Assembly (NCBI GenBank): GCA_030374805.1
Contig: JARGSG010000137.1
Coordinates: forward strand, 18,860-82,859
Direction: 5' to 3'
Length of the DNA stretch: 64,000 nt
Origin: Gracilaria gracilis
Taxonomy: Eukaryota; Rhodophyta; Florideophyceae; Gracilariales; Gracilariaceae
Shown here: positions 1-11,223 of the stretch, one piece after another
How positions within the stretch are numbered: position 1 is the stretch's first letter
How the letters are laid out: each line of letters opens with the position of its first letter
Notes under the pieces: generated by a model
Databases searched by the model: none
What the model was told of the DNA's origin: nothing
The model's input: the letters and a program-made list of their open reading frames with translations, nothing else
Translations under genes and position numbers: made by a program

Positions 1-1825
1 GAGTTAATCGGTTCAAGCTTTAGGAAAGTAAGCTCTTCCCGCAGCAAAGAGAATATTACCCATGGGTAATGCTGCTTCCTGGGCTTCCAAGAAGCCCGGA
101 GTCGGCCGAGAGCGTTCTCGGCGACGACGAAAGGCGGAGCTGAGATGCGCTTGACCCTATCTACAAAACAAACAAATGCCTCGAAATCCGACTGCACAAC
201 ACCGCGCCTGTGAACTTGGGAGCAACACGCGCATTAGATCCTGCCGTTTGGTCGTTCGTTCGTTCGTTGGTCAAAGGCTATCTATCGACATGCAAGTGCG
301 CAAGAATAGAACTGCGACAGAAAGCTGAGCACGGCAACGTGGAACAAGCGCTAATCGGGAACATAAAGAGATTTGGACGCGAACGCCATCATGGTGAACA
401 GGTGCGCGTGCTCAAGAAGCCCATCCGATAACGCTTTCCTACAAGCACGAACGGGACCGCGCACGGGTCGCGTATGTTCCTCGCACTTCAGAAATGGTCG
501 CCGTGGTTTGCACCTTCGCTCGAACGACAGGTACGCGCTTCGCGCCACGCTGCGATCGCCAATTGCTGCGTGCGCACCACATCGTTTTGCAACGATGACG
601 GGGAGGGCGATCTGGATCGAGTGAGGTGATGCGATGGAGGCGATTGCACCAGCTCATTGTCAGTATGCCGTCGCGAGCGCACGTGCCGTGGAAGCACTGA
701 AAGCAGCGACATCGCTTTCCCATCGCTCGCGTCAGCTCCCAACGCCGAGACGGGAATCGCAATCGACGCCGAAACGTGCACGTCTGCACCTCGCCGTTGA
801 TGGCCACACCCAACAACGGGCGCTCGCCGGTTCGTCAGTCGAGCGCTAACGGAAGTGACATCGCCTCTTGGAAAAGCACGACTTGCGCAATGGACAGGGG
901 CGCGTGAGCGGCACATGCGGGGACGACTTTTGTCGGGTGTGGGTGCGCCGAAGAGCGCTCTCGCAGTAACCGTTTGTGCGTGCTCTGCCGTGTACCGTCG
1001 GTACCAACGGTATTGATTGGCATCCGATCGCCACGGTGCTGTTGCTTGCGTGAAGCGGCGTGAAGCGGCGCCAACCACGCGCTACAAAGCAGCTTGCACG
1101 TTTTCTGTGGGAGCCATATGCGTGGCACAGCTGCAGATTGCCTACAGTTCACAGTGTGAACTTCACACCAGACATGTGGCCTAGTGGTTTTGTGTTACCA
1201 CATTTTCAGCGCCAGTGCTCTGTCACCGTCGCTACGAATTGGTCTTTCGATGCAGGGCGCACTTCCTCAGTGAGCAATCCTCACGCATCGCCCCCCTCCG
1301 GCGCGCGCAGCGCAAAAGCACCGGCTGCTGCACTCACACGCTTTCTGCGACGCCCCACGTGTTCCGACTGTACCCGTGCGAACCGTATGCCACTTGTGCC
1401 ACACGGTTCGCGATGGTGATATTGCAGCCCAGTTCCCGAAATGAAAGCTGTCTGCGAGCTTACACTACACCCATGCGTGTACGCGTATGTACAAGTGTAC
1501 AGGTAGCGAGATTCCAAGTCTGCGCACAGCAATGACAACCCCATGTGTCTGTTGCAACTTTCGCTCTTGCAAGCTCTGCAATGCTTTCAGGTACGACGGT
1601 ACAGTACCGTTGGTACAACGGTACTGTTGTGGAAAGTACGGCGGACGCGTTGTACATGATCGTGGGAACACTTCGTCTGGGTTATGGTGGCACAACACAA
1701 GTCAGCCCAAAAGCCGGGTCGCACGCTAACTGCCGTGCTTCCTCTGTTTACTGGGGTCGGCGCTCTGTTCTCTTATGCTACTCGCATATTTCCTTTCGCA
1801 TATTGGTAGTGTCTGTTCTGTCGGG
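1..1825. other. Non-coding stretch, no gene recognised
   Basis: Only short overlapping open frames of low-complexity composition are seen, none with a recognisable domain. It holds a TTCG microsatellite around 249-268 and two copies of the 13-bp palindrome GTACCNNNGGTAC (992-1004 and 1604-1616), each flanked by imperfect copies of the same motif. Confidence 0.5.
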
Positions 1826-1972
1826 CTGTAACTATCGATTAGGCGCCAGAGCCCAACTGTAGCCGTGGTCTCAATTAGTCGCTTATGCCGTCTCACAGCC
1901 TGTAATTCTCAATTGGGCGCCAAAGCCCAACTGTAGCCATGCCATCAATCAGTACCTGATTGCCGTCTCACA
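1826..1972. repeat. Two-copy tandem repeat, period ~74 bp
   Basis: Copy 1 (1826-1897) and copy 2 (1900-1972) both begin CTGTAA, share the core AAGCCCAACTGTAGCC (copy 1 has one G for A) and both end TGCCGTCTCACA. They differ at scattered positions, so the duplication is not very recent. A perfect 10-bp inverted repeat (1981-1990 with 1999-2008, AGTTGTCGTA arms) follows directly. The block lies beyond the 3' end of the minus-strand copia remnant and could be decayed terminal sequence of that element, but I could not find the matching LTR. Confidence 0.6.
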
Positions 1973-2138
1973 TACCCCCCAGTTGTCGTAAACTCTTGTA
2001 CGACAACTAGGTCCAATTAGCACTGTTTCAGACAAAACGAACGATGGTTAGGCAGGTCCAAAATACCAGTAGCTGCAATCCGATTCAAAAGTCTATGAGA
2101 CCTTGTGTTTCTCTTCGTAAGAGCATCAGCGATGTTCG

Positions 2139-3050
2139 CTATTCCTTGAATCCAGCGTAGTGTGTCCAGTTCTTGTGACTCAAAGGAATCTCTAATTCCC
2201 TGTACCGTTTGCCGGAGACGGTACTCTTTACCTTCATGCTTGCCCAGTCATTTAGATGATACGTAGAAGCATCTCCGTTCACTGTGCGATATCGAATTCC
2301 GGTAATAAACCCCGTCTGTCCATAGTGCTGCTTCGGTGTGACATTCAATGCAGCGTCAGAAAAAGAAACTATCTCAGCTTTCTGAACCTTTCCAGGGGGC
2401 TTCCGGAAGCATATAACGGGTCGGAGGTGACGGATCTCGGTTAAAACAGAGTTTGCGTCAGTAATGTCAGCAACAGTTAGATTAGATATCTTTTGTTGCA
2501 TAAACGATCCTACGACAGAAGCTTGGGGCAAAGCACCACATCCAAGCCATATGAGCTCTCCAGCCATCTTCCTGTACGCCTTAACTTCATGTAACTGTGC
2601 ACGATCGTTCTTCATAACTCTTCTAGTGCGACTGAGGTTGACTGGAGCAATTGTCTGGGCGTACTCGCTCATCGAAAGCTTAACAGTGTAGTCCTTTGCC
2701 TGGGTTATAGTGCACCCGTTGAACTTGATTTCGTCATCAATGATTGCCTTGCTGATGGCAAATCGGTTGGCAATCTCACTTGAAAACTTCTGCATTTCAT
2801 CTACCGTACCAGCCATTAACAAGTCGTCCGTGAGTTTTGCCAATAAAAGAACAATTCTGCCTTCTTTGTTCCTGCGGCAATACAACTGGCTGACGCCGTA
2901 GACTCTGTCAAATTCGGCTGTGTCTATCATCCATCTTTCAATAACAGTAGCCCATTGGCGTCCGGCTTCGCTTATACCATATGGGAGTTTGATCAGTTTC
3001 CATATCATGTTCCGTTTCCCTCTCCACTCTCGAGGTGGTCGTACGTACAG
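2139..3050 (-). pseudogene. Copia-type reverse transcriptase / RNase H remnant
   Basis: This is the C-terminal half of a Ty1/copia-type polyprotein. In frame one sees the block preceding the RT (YVRPPREW, then IWKLIKLPYGISEAGRQW, the copia KxxYGLKQAxRxW region), a degenerate catalytic box (TDDLLMAG in place of YVDDLLxxG) and an RNase H start (VSFSDAAL). The upstream RT fingers and the integrase-RT linker are missing: the integrase fragment at 3055 abuts almost directly in another frame, so there has been an internal deletion. It is the downstream part of the element whose integrase is fused to the FANCD2 homologue. It cannot be autonomous. RNase H ends at the stop at 2139. Confidence 0.8.
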
Positions 3051-3054
3051 ATCC

Positions 3055-3531
3055 CTACTTATGGGGGGACAATAAGTGGTTATCGTGAGCTTTCATGAGC
3101 TTTTGCAATGCCCTTGTAGCTGCAATACGCTTGTGTGCTGCTAGCAGTTCTTCGGATACTTTACTAGGTGGAATGCCCAGTACAGATGGCGCGTATCCTC
3201 GAGCAAGCTGGAATGCACTGAGTGTAGAACTTCCGTGGAACAGGTTGGTCAAAAATGAAGCACGAGCAACGAGCGTTTGTGGGGAGGCAGTTGTAGCTTC
3301 CTTACTTATGCGGTCGAATACTGTCTTGAAAAGTCCATTGTTACGTTCTATCTTTCCATTTTTGGATGAACAGCGTGCAGGGCGGGGTTGTATCTCAATC
3401 GAATGGGCTTTAAGAACCTTAGTAAGGGCCGGTTTTGTGAACTCTGGGTCGATATGGTCAGTTTCTATGTCGATCACGAAGTCCTTGGTTTCAGGGTTGT
3501 TGCGTTGTGCCTGAAGAACTGCTGCTATAAT
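3055..3531 (-). pseudogene. Copia-type integrase fragment (C-terminal part of the core)
   Basis: The last ~158 codons of an open frame that starts inside FANCD2 look like the second half of a retroviral-type integrase core: a SDxGxEF-like region read as IDPEFTKPAL, then NGKIERNNGLFK (catalytic Glu and following Asn), then FQLARGYAPSVLGIPP, typical of the end of the copia core. The first catalytic Asp and the HHCC zinc finger are absent. The fragment is in frame with the FANCD2 sequence before it, so a chimeric transcript is conceivable. The simplest reading is retrotransposon insertion plus deletion that removed the FANCD2 3' end. Confidence 0.75.
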
Positions 3532-6500
3532 GCGCTGGTGTAGATTTAGAAGACCAGCGAATAGTCGCAACGCAGCACTCACGGTTGGAATCGGAGTTGC
3601 ATGGGCTGAAGAAGTATCATCTGACGACAATGACTCAGATATTTCGAAGACGCGCAAAGCCGTGGCAGCCACTTGCATCAAAGTCTCAAGGATTGTTCGA
3701 AAACCAAGCATGTCAAGCAAAACGTCACAAAAGATGTATTGCCTTTGTGCGTGGTGTGCCCGCGGTCTTTTCTGAACGGGATCCTGATCCATGGTGGATG
3801 ACTGTAGACAAGGTCGAGCTTCACCGCGAAGAGCTTGTGAAAGTTCACGAGCCCATCCACATCCTTCCTCAACTGCGCTTGACACATTCATTCCGTTGAA
3901 GTACTGCAGAATTCTGAGACTTTCGACAAATCCGTTTCGACGTCCATGCTTCAATGGCAGTTGAATCCAGGGCTCGGCATCTATCTCTAAATCTAATAGT
4001 GACTCTATATCAATACCTCTCCGCTGCTTCAATAGCCACGAAGTCAACGAATCACTACTCATCCATTCGACATCTTTTTCGTTCCATAAGACTCTTCCAT
4101 CAAACTCATAGACCGTGGTAAGACATTTGAAGCATACTTTTCGCGCAAAGCATTTCGTAACTGCGCCAGATTCGCTTGCGATGAGGATGGCTTCTACTGC
4201 CTTGGAAGCCAATAGTGAATCCACCGAAAATTGACCTATCCATCCCAACGTGTTTAATGTCTTGCATACTCCGAACGAAAGGCTTCCGTCCTTCCTCAGT
4301 TGTTCAAGCTCAGGTAGGCATATGTCTCCCATATCATACAGAAGATTGTCACCAACTGCCTGGAAGAAATCAAGTACTCTACTCTTTGCCTCGTAAATGC
4401 TACCTCTTCCCTGAGCGGCTTCCGATATTCGATGGTCTTTGCATCTGGAGATAAAGCGAAGTACTGTACTTGATTTAAGCAGCACAAAAACATCCCGGAA
4501 AGTGCCACAGTATCGCGTAGAAGTAACCTACTTGTTGGTGTTTTGCGAAGTTTCCTGGCCAAAATGACGTAAGACGTTGTTCGATCGAGCAAGAGAGCGG
4601 CAAACGTTGGGGAGTGAATTATGTTCGCAGCCTTCTTTCGATTGGACTCGCACGTGCGTGTATCTAGCATAGATTCAAAGGACGATTGGAGATATGGAGA
4701 GGGATTCTCGACGCAAGCATGTTTACAAGGAGCATAGTACTCCACGTTCCCATGCGGTTCTTCAGAGAAATGCTGGCCTGCGAGCTCATCTGGAGTCTCT
4801 GTCATAAAGATATCATCTTTGTCGGCAAGGTCTTTCTCTAAGTCCGGGAAAATGTCGTTAAACCTACGTCGTTTGACATCCCGGGTTTCGCTCGTTTGGT
4901 CGAGAAACGCAAATAGTTCAGATAAGTCATACCTCGAACTCTTTGAAGCCAGACTTATTCCCGGCTTTGATGTGAACTCAGGTGGCTCGCCATGCAGAAA
5001 CCAACAAAGCTGCCTGACCATTAACTTGTTAATTCTAACAAGCTCAATGTCCCTACTGCCCTTAGACGTACACACAGTTCCCTCTTTTTGAACGCTAATC
5101 TCGTCAGGGACCGATATAAGGGAACATATTACGCTTTCCAGGGACAGCAAGGGAAAGTCTGCCACCGTTTCGTTTCGTGATCTGGAAGTATGGCGAGCGT
5201 TCTTCAAAGCTCGAAGAACAGATGACCTGACGGATTCAGCCAAATCCAAGCCCTTTTGAAGCTCACGTTTCCGCTTTGTTTTCTTCGAGCCATGTAGATT
5301 AAGCGTTTCGTTCTGTACATGCCGTTTCTGTAGCAACTCGTAAGCGAATTGCATGGCATTGAACATGCGGTCGAACTCCAATAAGCGTTCCAGAAAACTG
5401 GATAAGATCTTCGTGTCAGAGGTAGAGTTCCTTCTCCCCAGAGCGCTTTCGAAAATATTGGTACAACTCGACGATACGTTAACAATTCCCATCAACGCTG
5501 CCATGTTGGCCCCAAAAGAAGCTATTGCAGCGGCCAGATCATGCTCGCTCATACTCATGAGCGTCTCTGGAACATCCTCATCCTCATTCTCTTCATACTG
5601 GAATTGGTATGCCTCAGGTTCAATGGACTCATAGTCTACCGCTCCGTATAGCGTCACGCATACAACAGGTACGAGAACTGCAGCATTTAGCACATTAGCA
5701 GAAACACTTTCAACGGTATGGGACGGATTCAGAGCTAATTTGGAGGCCGATCCGGCGGCAACTATGGATGAAACTGCTGATAAGCTTTGGTCCCAAACTA
5801 GTCCAATATCAATACGGATTGTGTCCGGTCCGCTTAGTCTCTGGTCGCTCTCAAAGCTCAGAAATCCCTTGGGACATTGTGATAGGATTCGCCTGTCAAG
5901 AAAGTTTGTAGCTCTATTCAACCCTCGCGTGATTGCCACTGTAACAGTATTCAGAAACCCGATTGCAACGTGATCAGAAAGAGACAAAGGAACGGAATCG
6001 TCCATGATGGAAATTGTATCACGTACGATATCCATGTTCGCCGTCTGAACGATGTAATGTGCTGTTTTCAAGGCTTTTTCTCTTTCTTGTTCATCTCCGA
6101 ACAAAAAGGACTTTCGCAGCATGACAAACAAACTTTGCCATTTATCACTCTTCACCGCAACGGCAACGCTAATTTGTGGAGAGAGCGAAATAGGCTTGAC
6201 TAATACCCCACGCATAATCAGAACTTTGAGCACCATCTGAGCAGAAGCTTCACCGCGTCCTAAGTCTGCCACAATAGAATTTGTTATCTCTGGGCATGTG
6301 CGTATTGCGGCTGAAGTGAAAGTGGCTAGAGCAGCAATGTCCGACGGAGATCTGCCACACATAGAGCTCATAATAGATAGCAAGCGCCTTGCGGCAGTTG
6401 GCATACCTCGCAATGCCAGGGCAGTGATAGGATCTGGGCAATGATTTTGCATAGCAAGTGCCACGGCACGACGCACTGGCGGGAATTGCATGCGTCTTGC

Positions 6501-7163
6501 AGATGGTCTCGAAAGAAGTGAGGCGAAGATATGCATATCGAGCCAGTCCAGACGTGGGTTGGCGAGTATGTATTTTGTTACAGGATGCTTTGGATTGCAA
6601 AGGTCACAAAAGGCAGCGGAGAGCACGGGGAGAATGTGGTCTGATACCTTTCGAGACAGACCTTGTCGTAGTGTCTTGGCACTCCATAGACCCCGACGCT
6701 CGCAAGTGCGCACTAGTGATCGAACGACCGCTGGTAAATCCTTTTCGTCAACGACCGATAATGCATATTGCTGTGTGAAACGAATTTGGTGTCGGTGAGA
6801 GTTGGAGAGTGGCAGGGATGCTAATGTTGCGAGAATCGGGACAAGCAGCGTACGATCGGCTGCGAGCAGCTCTGATAGCGTCTCCACCGCATCGTGGATT
6901 ACGGATGCATCGTTCGGAAGAATGTCGGGAAGATGAGAAACAGTGGGATGGGGATGGATTTGGACCAGATCAAGCATGCATTCTGTTAGCTTCGGATGGG
7001 GATATTGAATTCGAGGGAGGAGCGATGAAAGAGCTTGTGATATCTTTTCGCTGGGAAGGCATTGGATTTCTTCAAGCAGAGGAAGGGCTTCAAGAGGCGA
7101 AAGCAGAGTCGCCATACGGTCAGAGACGAGAGCAGGAGTGTAAGGGTGAGCGGTTGGGCGCAT
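3532..7163 (-). pseudogene. FANCD2: FANCD2 homologue, frameshifted and missing its C-terminus
   Basis: FANCD2 pairs with FANCI, is monoubiquitinated by the Fanconi core complex and clamps DNA at interstrand crosslinks. The 955-codon frame 7163-4296 matches the family from the N-terminal helical repeats (residues ~75-150: HLPDIL, LLVPILATLASL and KDLPAVVRSLVR correspond to the conserved EIL / LTVPILDVLSSL / EDLPVIIKFIL blocks) through the middle. The similarity continues in a second frame (opening by 4485) down to about 3532, so a frameshift or unrecognised short intron lies between 4296 and 4485. At ~3532 the sequence becomes copia integrase, removing the normal C-terminal third. The acidic stretch EENEDEDV lies near residue 545. 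At the position I align with the ubiquitin-acceptor lysine (residues ~397-399, DHV) there is no lysine; the alignment is by eye. The start ATG at 7163 is the first in frame. No intron is evident in 2.9 kb. Confidence 0.85.
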
Positions 7164-7950
7164 TTTTGTTCCTGTTGAAGAAAAGCTCGTTGTTGCTGTT
7201 CGTAGAGAGCGGATGGCACGTTGGGAGGGTCGGGTGTTTGTGGGTTAGAAGAAGTGGGTTGGTCGGGAGGCTGTTTGGCGGGTTCTGTTTCGGTAGAGTT
7301 CTTGGGGAAATCATCTGGGTTTACTTAGGGGTTGGGTGTAGCTTCGCGGGCGGACCAATTCTTGGAGGCTGTTGTTCGCGAGAGCGGGTGGGTTGGGAGG
7401 AAGAAGAGAAGGGAGAGGAGGGGTAGGCATAAGAGAAAAGACAGGAGGGGAGGATGAAGGTCGTGCCGGGAGCGCACGGAGGGGATTTGGGGAGTGGAGG
7501 GGGTGTGCTGGGCGCTGGCGGGCCGTGGGGTAAAGAGTCGATGCGGCGGCTCGCCAGCATTGACGAGTTGGGCGGCGCATTACGGCACCGGCTTAACATC
7601 GACCATGGACCGCCGCCGCCAACATCGCTTACACCACGCGCTCTTCCGCGCCTCTTCGCTGGGACGCCTCCATTGCTACACGCTCAGATCGCTTACGCGT
7701 TCGGACTCAGGCACACTGCAAGAAGGCGAGTAGCCCGTGCCCAGGAGGCAGAAGTGGGATACAGGGTGCCATACAAGATAGTCTCACCAGTCGCTGCTCC
7801 TGGCTCTAAAGGCACAGAAGAGCAAATCCCTTCGTCTCGTTGCGCTCAAGAACTCGTGCACTGGTGGCTGCAGAACGACACATCTGCGCGCCATGTTCGG
7901 GCCGAAGCTAGATGTTATGCATCACCGTGCCAACGGGAACGTGCCTGAGC
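7164..7950. other. Upstream region of FANCD2, no gene recognised
   Basis: This is the presumed 5' flank of the minus-strand FANCD2 gene. The plus strand is G-rich and A/G-biased (7200-7520), giving proline-rich spurious frames on the minus strand. No domain, RNA gene or clear core promoter was recognised. Confidence 0.4.
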
Positions 7951-8751
7951 TTAATTGCACTGCCAACCTTTACATCCGAAACAGTCTTTCCATTCGCACG
8001 TCGATTGTGTTGTCTCCAGCCCCAGCTGCCGCCGCACTTCGCCTTCCAGGGTCGTCAGTTGTGCGTAGATTTGCACCAGCCGCTCGGCGAGGATGCGTGC
8101 GTCGATGCGCTCCTTGCGCAGCATCGACACCTTGATGCCTACCATCTTCAGCGTGTCGCCGACGCGTACTCGCTCACTCTCAGGCGTGCTCAAGTACAAC
8201 ATGTCGCCCCTCACAACTGTCGTTGCGTAAATCCTGTTGTCGTTCCCCGCCACGGCCATCTCCTTCGAAAAGCTCAAGTTCTCGAATTTGCCGATCTGGT
8301 GCGAGTAGCCCGTGTCTGTGGAGCACGCAATGTGCACGCTGTCTACGGTACAGTTGCCAATCATGTGCGTCACCACGCCTCCGTCGACCTTTGCACATCA
8401 AAAGTACTCTGGCCTCGTCTCAAACGAAGTGTCCGACAGCCAGGGCGTTTATGCAGGCGCTGTCACTCGAAGGCACTCCTCGCGGATTCGCACGTTCTCC
8501 ACCGCCACGTCGCTGAACACGGACACTACCGACTCGAAGCACACGAACATGAGCATGGCCAACACGGTTATCACGTACACCTTGAGCATGTGCGAGCGTA
8601 TTTTCAGGAAGCGTGTCTCGTCCCTGAGCGAATGGCACGAAATGAATATGATCACATGCAGAGCGGCTCTCAGAAATGCAAGCTCCGCCATCACCGAGAT
8701 GATGGTCAAGATCAGACCGAGGATTGGAGCGCGTACGAGCAACAGAACCAT
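7951..8751 (-). pseudogene. Decayed membrane protein gene, family unknown
   Basis: Two open stretches lie in the same minus-strand frame. 8751-8449 encodes at least two hydrophobic helices (LVRAPILGLILTIISVMAEL and MLKVYVITVLAMLMFVCF) and ends ECLRVTAPA. After two in-frame stops (TAA at 8449-8451 and a TGA further on) the frame reopens at 8376-7951 as a soluble-looking domain ending in CEWKDCFGCKGWQC. The intervening sequence still reads as protein apart from the stops, so this looks like one gene with nonsense mutations rather than two genes. The product would be membrane-anchored with a C-terminal domain. I do not recognise the family. Confidence 0.5.
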
Positions 8752-8829
8752 CTCGACCAGAACAAGAGCGCTGATGGCTGATAGTGGCGTCGGAGAAGAT
8801 GCGCTGTCGATGCAGTGTTGTCACTGTTG

Positions 8830-9870
8830 AATATTGTTGCTTCCTGACGCGCTTCGATTAATATACTCGGGGGGAACTGTACCCGCGCTCGCCTCCGCTC
8901 TTGCAGAACAACTTCTTCGCCAGACTCGTCGCGAGTGCGCGCTACAGCGCGCGTAGTATATTACGTACGGATGGTAGTTCTGGTAGAGGAGGCGACTACC
9001 GCCGCCTCCTCTACCTGCTGCGGCGCGTAGTGACGCTGTTCTGGCGGCAGTCGATCTGAGCGCAGCGGCCGCGAATGTACAGGAGGTACTGGCGCTATTT
9101 GGTTCACCTGCGAGCCGTGCGGCGTGCGATGTGGGCGCTGCGGCTGTGAGAAAAGGATGTGAAGGTTCCATACGTTGCCTAACGAGTGAGAAATAGTACA
9201 ATCGGCGTTGAAGTCGAAATAATCTGCTCTCGCACACACGCACACATTGCCAGCTCTCTTCCATCCTCCACCGCCTCCTTCATCACCATCGTGTGCCCTC
9301 GCTGCAGCGCCGCCATCAATGCACACGTACCGTCGCCGCCATTCGGCGCCCATTCGCAGCGCAAATCCAGAGCGCAGCTCCCGTCATCACGCAGCGCCGC
9401 ATATTCCGTCGCAGCGTATGTACAGCGCGTGCCAATACTCTCCATGGACAACAACTCCGGCTGCAACATAACCAGCCCGTAATACGTGAAGGCGGCGGCA
9501 AACCACAGCACAAACAGCTTGACGGTGACGGCACGTACATACGGCACGAACAAATCGCGAGTAGAAGCCTTTCGCAAGTGACGACCATCATCAGCGTCAG
9601 CGTCAGCGTCAGCTCCACTGTCGAGCTGTCCAGGCGGCATAGAGGCTCTCTGTATTGCTGAGAGGCGCCGTAATACATTGTCCGCCTGTGTTTCGAGCCA
9701 GCGGGGCGACTCCAATAGCAGGAACGCCATGAGTAGCACCAATAACAACGGTAGCGATGACATGACAATGAGCCAACGCCATCCAAACATCGGCAACCCA
9801 ATCGCTCAAGGCGTTTCCCATGAACGCGAACATCACGACGGAAGCGAGTCGCGTTGTGTCAAGGTCGCGA
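8830..9870 (-). pseudogene. Decayed MFS transporter (sugar porter / SV2-like)
   Basis: The 9796-9179 frame begins with a hallmark of the major facilitator superfamily: PMFGWRWLIVMSSLP, a hydrophobic helix, then LLESPRWL, the motif after transmembrane helix 6 in sugar-porter and SV2/SVOP proteins. Another helix (KLFVLWFAAAFTYYGLVML) fits helix 7. Upstream similarity (VVMFAFMGNAL) lies in another frame, so a frameshift sits near 9820. Downstream pieces resembling the late PEV-type motif (PPEYINRS) are in a third frame near 8860. The central loop contains an Asp-Ala repeat encoded by TCAGCG repeats at 9594-9612. Several lesions and no complete frame make this a pseudogene. Confidence 0.6.
8982..9015. 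repeat. Perfect inverted repeat, 13-bp arms
   Basis: GGTAGAGGAGGCG (8982-8994) is the exact reverse complement of CGCCTCCTCTACC (9003-9015), with an 8-nt loop. It lies within the decayed MFS gene region. Confidence 0.85.
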
Positions 9871-10203
9871 TGGAGGTGGCAAGCTAGAGCCATCAGGTCA
9901 GCAGATTCTTGGCGAAACGGCAGCTCAAGCTGCGGATGCGAGCGGATGCGCACGTTGATGCGATGCAACAGCTGGATGCACTTGGCGCGCGCGGCGGACT
10001 CCGCGGCGGCGGACTCCGCGGTGCACTCCGCGGTGCGATAAGAAGACGAGTGACGAATTACATTTTGAACTTGAGACGCCAAATTACAGCGAAATGGCTG
10101 CCGCACTTCACAGACATCATCCATCACAGAGATACCTACGGTCCAAGAAGTGTACTTAACACCTTCGTCTTTGTAATTCTCTCGTTTCTCCCTTTGTGCT
10201 AAG

Positions 10204-11223
10204 ATGGCGGATCTCCAAGCTTCCTCACTGCATCTCGTTCCGTGCGCCATTGACGATTACTTCGACATTGAATCTGAACAGGGACTGTATAATCTCGTTC
10301 AAGGCATCCTAGAGCTAAAACGAATGGGTGATCAGGATCATGACCGCGCTGCCACGTTCTGGATGATGACTTTCAACGACCAGAAACCAGCAGAAGACAG
10401 GCGCGTTGCGATGCTCACCCCAAGCGTCGAAATACCGCAACAGGAAGGCAACAGAAGCAACGGCGCATCTAATTCGTCTACGAAGCCAACCGTTTTGCGC
10501 CCCGATATGGCCATTGGCAGGCTTCCGACTCCCAAACAACGTTCAGAGATGCCTAAATCGTCGCGAGATATCATGTTTCCGAAAGGACACCCTCCGGAAA
10601 TGGCTCTAGAGATTACTAGTTGCGACCCTAAGAAGGATTTAGAAACCAAACCAGATCTTTACAGGAGAGCAGGAGTAAAACGCCTTCACACACTACACCG
10701 TGACAAAAGGGGAAACGGCCGGAACGCATTCCACAGATTTCAGACGCTCGAAAATGGACGGTATGCGACCGAAACGAACCCAATTTCGAATGAACCCATC
10801 AACGATTCCGATTCATGCAACCTAACATCTCAGCAATTGATGAACCCTCCAAGTCCCGATAGTCGCGTGCGGCAGAACAAAGCAAAACAGCATTTCAACA
10901 CTTTGAATATGCAGACGAAGGTAAAAGACGCAGAGAAACGCGCAGGTAAGGAGAAGAATCGCGCAGATAAGGAGAAGGATCGCGCAGATGCGGCAGAAAA
11001 TGAAGCGAAAGCCGCGAAGAAGAGCTTGCGAGAGCTCCAAGAACAGCTCAAAGCACATACAGTACGCACAAGCAATTCAAGCGGGATATGTAAGAGGTCG
11101 ACAAGTTCAGCTTCAAGTGTGATAAGCTCACCTTCCACACTGCCTAGGAGCGCGACAGGCTCACCTTCTCGCCAGCGTCGGAAGGTCTCGAGTGGGTCGG
11201 CTAGCCGATCTCAAAAGAAATAG
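10204..11223 (+). CDS. Uma2-like (PD-(D/E)XK) protein with coiled-coil tail
   Basis: An intact 339-codon frame starts at AAGATGG. Residues ~98-168 match the core of the Uma2 / DUF820 family of nuclease-fold proteins that is expanded in cyanobacteria: RPDMAIGR (D101), then PPEMALEITSCDP (E136) and KPDLYRRAGVKRLHTLHRD, corresponding to the family pattern PDxAV ... PxLxxEVxSPS ... KxxxYxxAGVxEYWxVD. Residues ~235-285 are a highly charged coiled coil (KEKNRADKEKDRADAAENEA), a C-terminal add-on also common in cyanobacterial Uma2 proteins. The last ~50 residues are Ser/Arg-rich. The C-terminal Trp of the usual YWxVD is replaced (HTLHRD) and a low-complexity insert (80-95) precedes the core, so nuclease activity is doubtful. 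A bacterial origin by transfer is an inference. Confidence 0.65.
   Translation: MADLQASSLHLVPCAIDDYFDIESEQGLYNLVQGILELKRMGDQDHDRAATFWMMTFNDQKPAEDRRVAMLTPSVEIPQQEGNRSNGASNSSTKPTVLRPDMAIGRLPTPKQRSEMPKSSRDIMFPKGHPPEMALEITSCDPKKDLETKPDLYRRAGVKRLHTLHRDKRGNGRNAFHRFQTLENGRYATETNPISNEPINDSDSCNLTSQQLMNPPSPDSRVRQNKAKQHFNTLNMQTKVKDAEKRAGKEKNRADKEKDRADAAENEAKAAKKSLRELQEQLKAHTVRTSNSSGICKRSTSSASSVISSPSTLPRSATGSPSRQRRKVSSGSASRSQKK

Noticed and set aside
6809..7426. 205-codon plus-strand frame at the 5' end of FANCD2
   Set aside because: Antisense shadow of FANCD2 running into a G-rich tract.
7912..8830. 289- and 172-codon plus-strand frames
   Set aside because: Shadows of the minus-strand decayed membrane protein, which has clear hydrophobic helices.
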